This document shows positions 1-8,151 of a stretch of DNA of 64,000 bases, in pieces (positions within the stretch are counted from its first letter, which is position 1; each line of letters opens with the position of its first letter). The position numbers and the translations under genes were made by a program. Under the pieces are notes generated by a model, which was given only the letters and a program-made list of their open reading frames with translations, ran no database searches and was not told the origin of the DNA. Source of the DNA: Chryseobacterium endalhagicum (GTDB taxonomy: Bacteria; Bacteroidota; Bacteroidia; Flavobacteriales; Weeksellaceae); the NCBI RefSeq assembly GCF_016745235.1, contig NZ_JAELVM010000003.1, positions 62,001 to 126,000 on the forward strand, read 5' to 3'.

Positions 1-211
1 AGAAAAGCTATTGTTTCCGCATTTATAAATGTTAAAACAAAAGAATAAGAATGCATAATCCGAAAAGCATTCGAAAACACAAAAATCCATTAATAATAAA
101 GACCTTAAAATAAAATTAAAAAGTAAAATTTTTACTGAGACTGGCATATAATTTGTTAACATTTTGGAAGTTATTTTAACAATTTTTAACGATTTAAACT
201 CCATTATCTTT

Positions 212-1078
212 ATGAAAAACATTTTTGGGGAAAAGTCAATAAATAAGACTTTTCTTGGGATGACTGCATTGATGAGTGCGGCCTCAATTATCTTCAACAG
301 CTGCAATGGCAAAGCTGACGTGAAAGAGCTTGAAAAAAGAGCTCCACAGGAACATCCCACCGTACAGACGGTCCCCAAAATAGATGATGAGCAGGTAGAA
401 TCGGATAAAAGAATTATATATCTTACTTTTGATGACGGCCCTAACCAGGGAACGGAAAACCTTCTTAAAATCCTGAACAAAAGAAATGTGTGCGCTACGG
501 CTTTCCTTGTTGGAAAACATGCTTACGGAAGCAAGAAACAGAAAGATGATCTGGTCCTTCTAAAGAGCAATCCGCTTATTGAGCTGGCCAATCACAGTTT
601 CAGTCATGCACATAACAAATACACGGATTTTTATAAAAACGCAGATGCCGTAGTCCACGACTTCGATATTGCCAAAGACAGCCTGAAACTTTCGGATAAA
701 ATAGCCAGAACTCCCGGAAGAAATATCTGGAGACTGAATAACATCACCGTTACTGATATTAAGAGCTCTACCGATGCTGCCAACGGTCTTCAAAAAGCAG
801 GCTATAAAGTAATCGGATGGGATCTTGAATGGAGACCTTCTCAAAAAATGACTTTAAAAGGAAGCCACGAAGCGATGATCAAAAAAGTAGACAGCATCTT
901 CCTGAACGATCTGGAAAAAACATCAAGACACCTTGTTTTCCTTACCCATGATCAATATCTGAGAGACGCCGACTCTATCAACGAGCTGGATCTGTTCATT
1001 GAAAAGCTTCAGAAAAGCAACAAGTTTGTTTTTAGGAAGATCTCGCAATACCCGAAGATCAATGATATACTTAACTAA
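212..1078 (+). CDS. Polysaccharide deacetylase (NodB-fold) lipoprotein
   Basis: 288 aa. Probable carbohydrate esterase family 4 deacetylase acting on an N-acetylated glycan (peptidoglycan, chitin or exopolysaccharide) in the cell envelope. The N-terminus is a lipoprotein signal with lipobox IFNSC near residue 31, followed by a charged linker. The metal/catalytic motif TFDDGP lies near residue 90, the metal-binding HSFSH motif near 142, an RTPGR segment near 184 and a C-terminal LTHD motif near 250. An in-frame TTG at 164 would add 16 residues ahead of the signal peptide, so the ATG at 212 is chosen. It stands alone, with an AT-rich upstream region. The fold is clear; the substrate is not. Confidence 0.85.
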   Translation: MKNIFGEKSINKTFLGMTALMSAASIIFNSCNGKADVKELEKRAPQEHPTVQTVPKIDDEQVESDKRIIYLTFDDGPNQGTENLLKILNKRNVCATAFLVGKHAYGSKKQKDDLVLLKSNPLIELANHSFSHAHNKYTDFYKNADAVVHDFDIAKDSLKLSDKIARTPGRNIWRLNNITVTDIKSSTDAANGLQKAGYKVIGWDLEWRPSQKMTLKGSHEAMIKKVDSIFLNDLEKTSRHLVFLTHDQYLRDADSINELDLFIEKLQKSNKFVFRKISQYPKINDILN

Positions 1079-1233
1079 TGTAACAATCTAATAGTGTAAC
1101 AGTGTAACAATTTATCAAATCAACTTAAGCAGTACGATGCATTAACCTGCAACCATCAACCTTAAACCTCGAACCTCAAACAATTTTACACATTCATTAG
1201 TTTTTTGCTTTTAAAATTCAGAAATTTGCATTT

Positions 1234-1893
1234 ATGGATATTAAAGAAAATTATACAGCGATAAAAAATCAGCTTCCGGCCGATGTTCAGCTTGTGGCGG
1301 TTTCCAAAACGCATCCGGTTGAGGCTGTGCAGGAGGTTTATGATCTGGGGCAAAAAGTTTTTGGTGAAAATAAAGTTCAGGAGCTTATGGAGAAGCACCC
1401 TCTCCTGCCTCAGGATATCCAGTGGCACCTGATCGGACATCTGCAGACGAATAAAGTAAAGTATATTGCTCCGTTCATTGATACCATTCAAAGTGTGGAT
1501 TCAGAAAAACTGCTTGCCGAGATCAGTAAGGAAGCCGGAAAATGCAGCAGAACGGTCAAAGTTCTTTTGCAGGTGAAAATTGCTGCTGAAGAAAGCAAGT
1601 TCGGACTTGAAATTCAGGATGCAAAAACATTGTTCCAGCAATATATAGATGGAGAGTTTCCGAATGTTGAGATTAAAGGACTCATGGGAATGGCAACATT
1701 TACGGATGATGAAGACCAGATAAAAAGAGAATTTTTAATATTAAAACAGCTTTTTGATGAATTAAATCAGTTAAAAAGCTTAGAAACCTTATCGATGGGA
1801 ATGAGTGATGATTTCCCCACAGCCATTGAATGCGGTGCCAATTCTGTGAGGGTTGGATCCGCTATTTTCGGCAGGAGAGATTACTCAAAATAG
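1234..1893 (+). CDS. yggS: YggS/PROSC family PLP-binding protein
   Basis: 219 aa, typical family length. A cytoplasmic pyridoxal-phosphate carrier and homeostasis protein with an alanine-racemase-like TIM barrel and no racemase partner domain. Visible signatures are VAVSKTHP (PLP-binding lysine near residue 25), FGENKVQE, WHLIGHLQTNK, GLMGMATF and the C-terminal phosphate-binding stretch SMGMSDD followed by RVGSAIFG. The start codon lies only 5 bases after an AAATTTGCA element that resembles a -7 box without its leading TA, so the leader would be extremely short. The flanking genes share no obvious pathway with it. Confidence 0.95.
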   Translation: MDIKENYTAIKNQLPADVQLVAVSKTHPVEAVQEVYDLGQKVFGENKVQELMEKHPLLPQDIQWHLIGHLQTNKVKYIAPFIDTIQSVDSEKLLAEISKEAGKCSRTVKVLLQVKIAAEESKFGLEIQDAKTLFQQYIDGEFPNVEIKGLMGMATFTDDEDQIKREFLILKQLFDELNQLKSLETLSMGMSDDFPTAIECGANSVRVGSAIFGRRDYSK

Positions 1894-1910
1894 TATATTT
1901 AGGTATGGTT

Positions 1911-1944
1911 TTTGCTAATAATTGAATCAAAAAATCTAAATTTG
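1911..1944 (+). promoter_or_regulatory. Promoter of sigma-54 activator gene
   Basis: TTTG at 1911-1914, 22-base spacer, then a perfect TAAATTTG (-7 box) at 1937-1944 followed by CA. The start codon of the 1950 gene begins 5 bases later, so transcription should start at or near the AUG. Confidence 0.7.
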
Positions 1945-1949
1945 CAACT

Positions 1950-3134
1950 ATGCAAAAAATCCTTATTGTAGAAGACGAAAAAGCAATCTCGGGAGTATTA
2001 CACAGTATTCTTTCTGATGAACTTACCGATTACGAATTTGTTATCGCTGAAGATGGCCTTGAAGGCTACAAACAGATAGAAAAAGAAGATTTCGCACTGG
2101 TGATCTCTGATATCAAGATGCCAAAACTTTCAGGAACTGAACTTTTGAAACAAAGCATGATTCTGAAACCGGAAAGTACATTCATCATGATTTCAGGGCA
2201 CGCGGATATTGATTCTGCTGTTTCCTGTCTGAAAGAGGGTGCATACGATTTTATTTCCAAACCTATCGACATCAACAGACTGATTACAAGCGTAAAGAAT
2301 GCTTTGGCCAAAGAAAGTCTGAAAAAGGAAAACAAAAATCTCCAAACTGAAAACAAGACCTTAAAAAGAAAGGTCAACAAAAAATACCAGATGATCGGTG
2401 ATTCTCCTGCATTGAAAAAAATTCAGGATATGATCGAAAAAGTAGCAGCTTCTGATGCCCGGGTTTTGATTACAGGACCCAATGGTGCCGGAAAAGAATT
2501 GGTAGCCCATGCCATCCACAACCAAAGTGAGCGTGCAAGAGGTCCAATGATTGAAGTAAACTGTGCGGCTATTCCATCTGAGCTTATTGAATCTGAACTT
2601 TTCGGACACGTAAAGGGTTCTTTTACCGGTGCTATTAAAGACAAGCAAGGGAAATTTGAGCAGGCTAACGGAGGTACGATCTTTTTGGATGAGATTGGTG
2701 ATATGAGTCTTATTGCTCAGGCTAAGGTATTGAGAGCATTGCAGGAAAGCAAAGTTTCTCCGGTGGGAAGCGATAAGGAAATAAAAGTTGATGTAAGAGT
2801 TATTGCAGCAACGAATAAAAATATGCAGAAGGAAATTGAAGAAGGAAAATTCAGGGAAGACCTTTACCACAGGCTTTCTGTGATTGAAATCTATGTTCCG
2901 CCGTTGGATGACAGAAAAGAAGATATCAGATTATTAGTTGAGCATTTTTCCGGTATGATTGCCGATGAACATGGTACTGCCATGAAGAAATTCGATGATA
3001 AAGCGATTGACTCGCTTAAATCGCTTTCATGGACGGGAAATATCAGAGAACTGAGAAATGTTGTGGAAAGATTAATTATTCTGGGCGGAAACACTGTTTC
3101 TGAAGAGGATGTTGCAAGTTTTGTAAGGAAATAA
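1950..3134 (+). CDS. Sigma-54 activator response regulator without a Fis-type HTH
   Basis: 394 aa. NtrC-family response regulator that should remodel sigma-54 RNA polymerase when phosphorylated. The receiver domain (about 1-118) has acidic residues E8/D9, phosphoacceptor D54, S82 and K104. A charged helical linker (about 115-145) leads to an AAA+ domain with Walker A GPNGAGKE at 176-183, sigma-54 contact loop GSFTGA at 223-228 (usual form GAFTGA) and Walker B TIFLDE at 243-248. The protein stops right after the WTGNIRELRNVVER region; NtrC proteins normally carry 60-80 more residues with a Fis-like helix-turn-helix. No cognate kinase is adjacent. The start is fixed by the receiver beginning at residue 3, and a promoter sits immediately upstream. 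Confidence 0.9.
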   Translation: MQKILIVEDEKAISGVLHSILSDELTDYEFVIAEDGLEGYKQIEKEDFALVISDIKMPKLSGTELLKQSMILKPESTFIMISGHADIDSAVSCLKEGAYDFISKPIDINRLITSVKNALAKESLKKENKNLQTENKTLKRKVNKKYQMIGDSPALKKIQDMIEKVAASDARVLITGPNGAGKELVAHAIHNQSERARGPMIEVNCAAIPSELIESELFGHVKGSFTGAIKDKQGKFEQANGGTIFLDEIGDMSLIAQAKVLRALQESKVSPVGSDKEIKVDVRVIAATNKNMQKEIEEGKFREDLYHRLSVIEIYVPPLDDRKEDIRLLVEHFSGMIADEHGTAMKKFDDKAIDSLKSLSWTGNIRELRNVVERLIILGGNTVSEEDVASFVRK

Positions 3135-3160
3135 TTTAATTAAACATTAAATATATTATA

Positions 3161-3196
3161 AAAATTTGCAGTAGCCTTACTGCAAATTTTTTTTTT
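3161..3196 (+). terminator. Terminator of sigma-54 activator gene
   Basis: AAAATTTGCAGTA and its exact complement around a 4-base loop, followed by a run of T. Confidence 0.75.
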
Positions 3197-3237
3197 GGAC
3201 TATTTTAAGTATTAAACTATATGAATCATAAAATACT

Positions 3238-4632
3238 ATGAACTTTTTAAACAAAAATTATACGAAAGAATGCCTAACACTGGCTCTCCCTGTCATGTTG
3301 ACACAGGTGGGGCAGGTCTCAGTGAATTTGTTCGACAATATTATTGTCGGAAAACTTTTAGGCGCAGATGCACTGGCTTCCGTTTCATTGGGAAATGCGG
3401 TGTTTTTCTCGGTGTTTGTATTGGCACTGGGATTTTCATTTGCTATTCCGCCGCTGGTTTCTGAGGCGCATTCCAAGCAGGACCACGGAACAATTAATTC
3501 CGTTTTCAGCCACGGATTTGTGATCAATATGGCGGTAGGAATTATTTTAATGGCGGTTTTACTTCTGGGTATGCCGCTGCTCTATCATTCCGGCCAGCCT
3601 GAGAAAATTATTCCCAATACGGTAGATTTCCTGGGTATCATGGCGATCAGTATGATCCCGTTCATGGCTTTTCAGACGCTTCGTGAAGTGTCCGAAGGTC
3701 TTTCCTATACGATAGGGGTTACCAAAGCAACGATTATCGCCAATATCATCAATATTGTACTGAACTATGTTTTCATCAAAGGTCTCTGGATCTTCCCGGA
3801 GATGGGTGTAAAAGGGTCAGCTTTAGCCACATTGATCTCCAGAATATTCATGGTGGTATTCCTTTATGTGGTATTGGTGAAAGAGAAAAAGACAAGAAGA
3901 TATATCAAAGACTTCTCACTGAAAATTCAGGATTTCTCAAAAAGCATGTTTGATAAGATGGTGAAACTGGGACTTCCTACCGCTTTACAGATGTTCTTTG
4001 AGGTAACCGCTTTTGCGGGTGCTGCATTTATCTGCGGACTGATTTCAGCCCATGATATCGCTTCGCACCAGATCGCACTGAGTATGGCTTCATTTACCTT
4101 CAATTTATGTGTAGGATTCAGTGTGGCGTCTACCGTAATGATCGGAAGAAAACTGGGTGAGCAGAATTTTGTTGAATTAAGAAAAGTCGGGATCAATAAC
4201 CTGAAAATCGCCTTTATTTTCATGTGTATCTGCGGATTGGTCTTTGTTCTGGGAAGAAACATTCTGCCTACATTCTTTACTAAAAAAGAGGAAGTTGAAG
4301 TGATTACACTGGCTTCAAAATTAATGATTATCGCCGCTCTCTTCCAGCTATCAGACGGCATCCAGGTGACTGCATTAGGAATGCTGAGAGGCCTGCAGGA
4401 TGTAAAGATCCCATCAATTTATACCTTTATTGCTTACTGGGTCATTACGATTCCTTTGGGATATTTCCTGTGTGTTACTTTAAAAATGGGAGCATTCGGA
4501 ATGTGGATCGCTTTAGGACTTGGACTGACGGTTTCTGCCGTTTTCCTGGTGAAACGATTTTTAAATATGTCTGCAAAGAGAATTAAGCAGAAGTACAAAC
4601 AGAATGTAGCAATAGATCAACTGGGAGATTAA
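3238..4632 (+). CDS. MATE family efflux transporter
   Basis: 464 aa, typical MATE/NorM length, with about twelve hydrophobic segments in two related halves. The inner-membrane protein is expected to export cationic drugs or metabolites using a Na+ or H+ gradient. Near the N-terminus the sequence reads LALPVMLTQVGQVSVNLFDNIIVGKLLGA, shown here in outline only: the typical P-x-x-x-x-Q-x-G helix 1 followed by D-N-x-x-V-G-x-L-G of helix 2. The second half repeats the pattern around LGLPTALQMFFEV. It follows the sigma-54 activator after a hairpin terminator, so it is probably a separate unit. A U-tailed hairpin ends it. The substrate cannot be read from sequence. Confidence 0.92.
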   Translation: MNFLNKNYTKECLTLALPVMLTQVGQVSVNLFDNIIVGKLLGADALASVSLGNAVFFSVFVLALGFSFAIPPLVSEAHSKQDHGTINSVFSHGFVINMAVGIILMAVLLLGMPLLYHSGQPEKIIPNTVDFLGIMAISMIPFMAFQTLREVSEGLSYTIGVTKATIIANIINIVLNYVFIKGLWIFPEMGVKGSALATLISRIFMVVFLYVVLVKEKKTRRYIKDFSLKIQDFSKSMFDKMVKLGLPTALQMFFEVTAFAGAAFICGLISAHDIASHQIALSMASFTFNLCVGFSVASTVMIGRKLGEQNFVELRKVGINNLKIAFIFMCICGLVFVLGRNILPTFFTKKEEVEVITLASKLMIIAALFQLSDGIQVTALGMLRGLQDVKIPSIYTFIAYWVITIPLGYFLCVTLKMGAFGMWIALGLGLTVSAVFLVKRFLNMSAKRIKQKYKQNVAIDQLGD

Positions 4633-4663
4633 AGCTCCGCTATTGATTATATTTAAAAGCAAA

Positions 4664-4694
4664 AGACTGTCTCAGAAGTGAGGCGGTCTTTTTT
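4664..4694 (+). terminator. Terminator of MATE gene (GTCTCA family)
   Basis: AGACTGTCTCA paired with TGAGGCGGTCT through two G-T wobbles, 4-base loop, then TTTTTT. Resembles the terminators at 51726 and 54143. Confidence 0.8.
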
Positions 4695-4727
4695 GTAATT
4701 TAAGCAAAAAATTCAAAATTATTTATG

Positions 4728-5040
4728 TTTGTTAAGGCGTAAGAAAGTTAAAGATTTTCAGCTAGAGAAATAGTGAAATTGCTTCGTCTTTTTTTTGCTT
4801 GTTTTTATACTTTGTTGGACAATCGCTAAGGCGCAAGGTTTCTTGAAGCCTTGTTAATATTTAAGACGCAAGAAAATCGAAGATTTTCAGCAAGGGATGT
4901 GAAATTCCTTCCCCGCTTTCCTACTCGCGATGACGGCGGTATTCAATTTTATCGGAGATAAAATCTTTGCGCCTTATACCATGTTTTTGTCATGAAATTT
5001 GCGTCTTTGCGCATTACCAACAGGCAACCCGATTTTTGTT
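4728..5040. repeat. Composite intergenic repeat, copy 1
   Basis: Within the 458-bp gap after the MATE gene: two AAGATTTTCAGC(A/T)AG segments, GACGCAAG, CGATGACGGCGG, and CGTCTTTGCGCATTACCAAC near the end. Related to 54230-54450. No gene supported in this gap. Confidence 0.6.
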
Positions 5041-5090
5041 TATTATATTTTACTATTTTTGGCCCCGCTATTCAACAGTACCAATAAACC

Positions 5091-5918
5091 ATGAAGAAAA
5101 TTATTCTCCTGCTCGCGCTTTATGCAGGTTCATTTTATTATTCACAAACGAACAGATTTGTTTATGAACTTCAATACCGGAAAGACGGTTCGGAAGATTA
5201 CAGAAAGAATCTTATGAATCTGGATATCAGTCCGAAATCTGTCAAGTTTTATGATAAAACATTTGCAGACTATGATTCGATCAATAAAAATGCAAACAGA
5301 GCTGTTTCCCGGTACAGCACCAAAACCGACCAGGTGATCGAAAGAGCCCCCAATTCATTTAAAAACAAATGGTACAGGGACTTCTTTGAATATTTTGTGG
5401 TGAATACCCATGACGAAATGACCTGGAAGCTGCTTCAGGAAACCCAGGAATATAACGGCTACAAACTTCAAAAAGCCACTACCGATTTCGGAGGCAGAAC
5501 CTGGAATGCATGGTTTTGTAATGAAGTGAATATTAAAGAAGGCCCCTATAAATTCAGAGGACTTCCCGGCCTGATCTTTATTCTGGAAGACACCGATAAA
5601 AACTTCATCTATAAACTGATCAGCAATAAAAAACTGGCTACGGAATATGATACCAAAGAGTTTGTGGAAACCCATTACGGAAAACCTGCTATTCCTATTT
5701 CCAATGAGAAGTTCAATACATACATCGAAGAATTTTACGAAAACCCGACAAGGACGTTAGCCGAAAGTATAAAAAACGGTCAGAAAACCTCTTTTAAGAA
5801 TGAAACCATTGAAACGATTGAAGAACTCAACAAAAAGAAAGTGATGCTTCAGAACGGAATAAAAAGCCGTTACATCTATATTGAAAGAGATAAAGAACCT
5901 GCTTTTAAAACTAAATAA
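5091..5918 (+). CDS. GLPGLI family secreted protein
   Basis: 275 aa. A secreted or periplasmic Bacteroidota protein of unknown function. The N-terminus is a Sec signal peptide ending near FYYSQ. The family signature GLPGLI sits near residue 159 inside a GPYKFRGLPGLI block, preceded by the conserved WNAWFCNEV segment. A TATTTTTG box lies 29 bases before the start, leaving a short leader. A same-length paralogue is encoded at 60461-61288 on the other strand and shares the NRFVYEL-like N-terminus, the AW(F)xxEV block and the signature. A perfect 15-bp hairpin follows the stop codon. Confidence 0.88.
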   Translation: MKKIILLLALYAGSFYYSQTNRFVYELQYRKDGSEDYRKNLMNLDISPKSVKFYDKTFADYDSINKNANRAVSRYSTKTDQVIERAPNSFKNKWYRDFFEYFVVNTHDEMTWKLLQETQEYNGYKLQKATTDFGGRTWNAWFCNEVNIKEGPYKFRGLPGLIFILEDTDKNFIYKLISNKKLATEYDTKEFVETHYGKPAIPISNEKFNTYIEEFYENPTRTLAESIKNGQKTSFKNETIETIEELNKKKVMLQNGIKSRYIYIERDKEPAFKTK

Positions 5919-5923
5919 TTACT

Positions 5924-5956
5924 GACTTTCGCGAAGCCTCCGGCTTCGCGAAAGTC
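5924..5956. terminator. Bidirectional perfect 15-bp hairpin
   Basis: GACTTTCGCGAAGCC, 3-base loop and its exact complement, between convergent GLPGLI and GNAT genes. T-rich sequence lies on the plus side. Confidence 0.7.
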
Positions 5957-5973
5957 GTTTATATATTATCAAA

Positions 5974-6471
5974 TTATCCGACTCTTCTCCCCAATATCTT
6001 CAAACTCCTTTCAACCCCATCCAAAACAGCAACATCAGGCAGCGTTCCCCAGTCTTCAAACCCAAAATACCTGAACAGCTTCAGACTGGGTTCATTATGA
6101 AGGAAAATAAGGGCTACGAGATTGATCACACCAAATTTTCCGGCATTATCAATACAATACTGCAGAATTGTTTTGCCATACCCTTTTCCTCTGCAACTGG
6201 CATCCAGATAAATGCTGATCTCCACAGTCCCGCTGTATGCAGGTCTTTCATGGAACGAGCTGAAACTCACCCACCCTATGATTTGATGATCATCCTCAAC
6301 AATCCACAAAGGCCTGGTTTCAGGATGATGTTCTTCAAACCATTGTATCCGGCTTTCTACAGACACATTTTCAGTATCTGCAGTCACCAGCCTCGAAGGG
6401 ATGGTAGAATTATAGATCTCAACTATTTTTTCCAAATCTTTCAGATCAGCATTCCTGAATTGTAATTCCAT
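5974..6471 (-). CDS. GNAT family N-acetyltransferase
   Basis: 165 aa. Acetyl-CoA dependent N-acyltransferase fold. The cofactor-binding loop of motif A reads CRGKGYGKTIL, preceded by the beta strand EISIYLD and followed by NEPSLKLFRYFGFEDWG, the usual GNAT ending. The beginning (LKDLEKIVEIYNSTIPSR) and IGWVSFSSFHERPAYSGTVE resemble the phosphinothricin/methionine-sulfoximine acetyltransferase group, but the real substrate is not inferable. Single gene, converging on the GLPGLI gene across a shared perfect hairpin, with a TATTTTTGCA promoter box at 6498-6505. Confidence 0.88.
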   Translation of the reverse strand: MELQFRNADLKDLEKIVEIYNSTIPSRLVTADTENVSVESRIQWFEEHHPETRPLWIVEDDHQIIGWVSFSSFHERPAYSGTVEISIYLDASCRGKGYGKTILQYCIDNAGKFGVINLVALIFLHNEPSLKLFRYFGFEDWGTLPDVAVLDGVERSLKILGRRVG

Positions 6472-6497
6472 TTTAACAGATTCAATTTTATTTCGTG

Positions 6498-6505
6498 CAA
6501 AAATA
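6498..6505 (-). promoter_or_regulatory. -7 box of GNAT gene
   Basis: Minus-strand TATTTTTGCA, 26 bases before the ATG at 6471. Confidence 0.45.
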
Positions 6506-6569
6506 CGGAGGATAAAGTTTTTGTGAGTAGAAATTCAGTCAATAATTGTAAATAATGTGAGGAAGAGAA

Positions 6570-6725
6570 GCTGGAAGAGGGAGGATGGAAGTTACTATCA
6601 GACGATATTATTAAACAGCTCCCTTTAAATTTGTTGAAACAGATTAAACAAAATTAATAAAAACCATACTGCATTTCTACCTTTGGACCTCAATAACTTC
6701 CCTCTTCCATCCTCCCTCTTCCCTA
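6570..6725. repeat. MITE-like inverted repeat, copy A
   Basis: GGAAGAGGGAGGATGGAAGTTA at 6573-6594, given here in outline, matches inverted sequence at 6694-6722, with GTTACTATCAGAC just inside the left arm. Between GNAT promoter and Crp/Fnr gene end; no gene in it. Confidence 0.6.
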
Positions 6726-6732
6726 CTTTATT

Positions 6733-7299
6733 TTATTTATCCAAATTCTTCAAAGTCCTGTTCAGGCTTCTCACCGTAATTCCCAGATAAGCGGCCATAT
6801 CTTCTTTTGAGATTTCAATTTCCTGCTGTGCCTGAAGTTCAAGAAGCTGGCCTAAAGTATGTTCTGCCGCATACAGCTGCTGGTAAGATGCTCTTTTGGA
6901 GGTATTGACAATACGTTCTGCAAAGACATCCAGCAAAAGGTTATTCAAAGAAAGATCATTTTCAATCAGGGATTTGAAATAGGGTATCGATACCGCATAC
7001 ACAGTGACATCCGTTACCGTTTCTATGCTGCACAAACATGGAATATTCCGGATCAGTTCAATTTCTCCTGTAATTTCTCCTTTTCCAAGGAATTCAACTA
7101 TAAATTCCTTCTCATTTTCTTCAACGAAAAAACATTTGGTGATTCCTTCTTTGATCAGCATTATTTTGGAAGGCGTTTCATTTTGGGTCAATATTCTTTC
7201 TCCCGCAGAGAATGATTTTATGATAATATCTTCCTTACGCTCCTGTTTCCCGTAAAGATCTTCCATATAATTTAAAAATAACTGATTGGTCCGTAACAT
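6733..7299 (-). CDS. Crp/Fnr family transcriptional regulator
   Basis: 188 aa. Cyclic-nucleotide-binding-like beta-roll domain (about 25-120, with KSFSAGERILTQNE and LGKGEITGEIELI) followed by a winged helix-turn-helix near the C-terminus (EDMAAYLGITVRSLNRTLK). The effector is unknown, as for most Bacteroidota members. It is divergent from the HAD phosphatase, and the 77-bp gap contains a GGACA-AA-TGTCC palindrome that is a plausible autoregulatory operator. Downstream lies a 150-bp inverted-repeat element. Confidence 0.9.
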   Translation of the reverse strand: MLRTNQLFLNYMEDLYGKQERKEDIIIKSFSAGERILTQNETPSKIMLIKEGITKCFFVEENEKEFIVEFLGKGEITGEIELIRNIPCLCSIETVTDVTVYAVSIPYFKSLIENDLSLNNLLLDVFAERIVNTSKRASYQQLYAAEHTLGQLLELQAQQEIEISKEDMAAYLGITVRSLNRTLKNLDK

Positions 7300-7309
7300 A
7301 GCTTATCCG

Positions 7310-7321
7310 GGACAAATGTCC
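7310..7321. promoter_or_regulatory. Palindrome between divergent Crp/Fnr and HAD genes
   Basis: GGACA-AA-TGTCC lies in the 77-bp divergent gap, 11 bases upstream of the Crp/Fnr start. It is a candidate operator for that regulator. Confidence 0.45.
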
Positions 7322-7376
7322 TTTTCTGATTGAATTTTTATGCTGAATTTTGCAGAAAGAAAATTACAAAACTAAA

Positions 7377-8066
7377 ATGAATAATCACATAACCACCATC
7401 GCCTTTGATGCAGATGATACCCTTTGGATCAATGAACCTTATTTCCAGGAAGCAGAAAAAGAATTCTGTATGCTTCTGGAGGACTATCTGCCGCAGCATT
7501 CCGTATCCCAGGAATTATTTAAAACCGAAATGCAGAACCTCCCTCTGTACGGATATGGGGTAAAAGGTTTTATGCTCTGCATGATCGAAACGGTGAGCAA
7601 GGTTTCAGGCGGAACAGCATCCATGCAGGTGATCAACAGAACCCTTGAGATCGGACAAAAAATGCTTCAGGAGCCCATAGAGCTGCTGGAAGGCGTTACG
7701 GAAACACTGGAAGCTTTAAAAGGAAAATACCGTTTAGTGGTCGCAACAAAAGGAGATCTTCTGGACCAGGAACGCAAGCTTAAAAATTCCGGACTGCAGG
7801 AATACTTTCATCATATTGAAATTATGAGCGATAAAAAAGAAAGTGATTATCAGAAACTGCTGAAACATCTGGATTGCAGGCCGGAAAACTTTCTGATGCT
7901 GGGAAATTCAATAAAATCAGATATTCTGCCGGTACTGGAAATCGGAGGTTCTGCCGCTCACATTCCTTATCACATAACCTGGAGCCATGAACAACATGAA
8001 CATCATCTGGAACATGATAACTTTATGGAACTGAAAAGTATTAATGAAGTGTTGAAGTATTTGTAA
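7377..8066 (+). CDS. HAD family hydrolase
   Basis: 229 aa. Haloacid-dehalogenase-type phosphatase. Motif I is FDADDTLW near residue 9; motif II is VATKGD near 120; motif III includes the lysine of SDKKESDY near 148; motif IV is GNSIKSDILP near 180. The insertion between motifs I and II is alpha-helical, as in the subfamily-I cap. A TTG nine codons upstream (7350) would give MQKENYK, but the ATG at 7377 sits directly before the core fold and is preferred. Divergent from the Crp/Fnr gene and possibly controlled by it. The substrate is unknown. Confidence 0.87.
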   Translation: MNNHITTIAFDADDTLWINEPYFQEAEKEFCMLLEDYLPQHSVSQELFKTEMQNLPLYGYGVKGFMLCMIETVSKVSGGTASMQVINRTLEIGQKMLQEPIELLEGVTETLEALKGKYRLVVATKGDLLDQERKLKNSGLQEYFHHIEIMSDKKESDYQKLLKHLDCRPENFLMLGNSIKSDILPVLEIGGSAAHIPYHITWSHEQHEHHLEHDNFMELKSINEVLKYL

Positions 8067-8103
8067 AGCGAACATTCACTTGGAATCCTATCAATCCTGA
8101 AAC

Positions 8104-8143
8104 ATAAAAAAAGCCCGTTCCAATCATGAACGGGCTTTCTCTC
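8104..8143. terminator. Terminator between HAD and S9 peptidase genes
   Basis: AAAGCCCGTTC/GAACGGGCTTT, 7-base loop; A-run on one side and T-run on the other make it usable in both directions. Confidence 0.75.
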
Positions 8144-8151
8144 AAATTATT

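Noticed and set aside
1..211. End of an upstream gene
   Set aside because: No coding frame with recognisable protein in this stretch; a TATAATTTG-like sequence at 147-155 is a weak promoter candidate only.
2361..2870. Minus-strand reading frame within the sigma-54 activator gene
   Set aside because: Antisense shadow with low-complexity phenylalanine-rich protein sequence.
4967..5167. Small plus-strand reading frame across the GLPGLI gene start
   Set aside because: Covers repeat DNA and overlaps the true gene out of frame.
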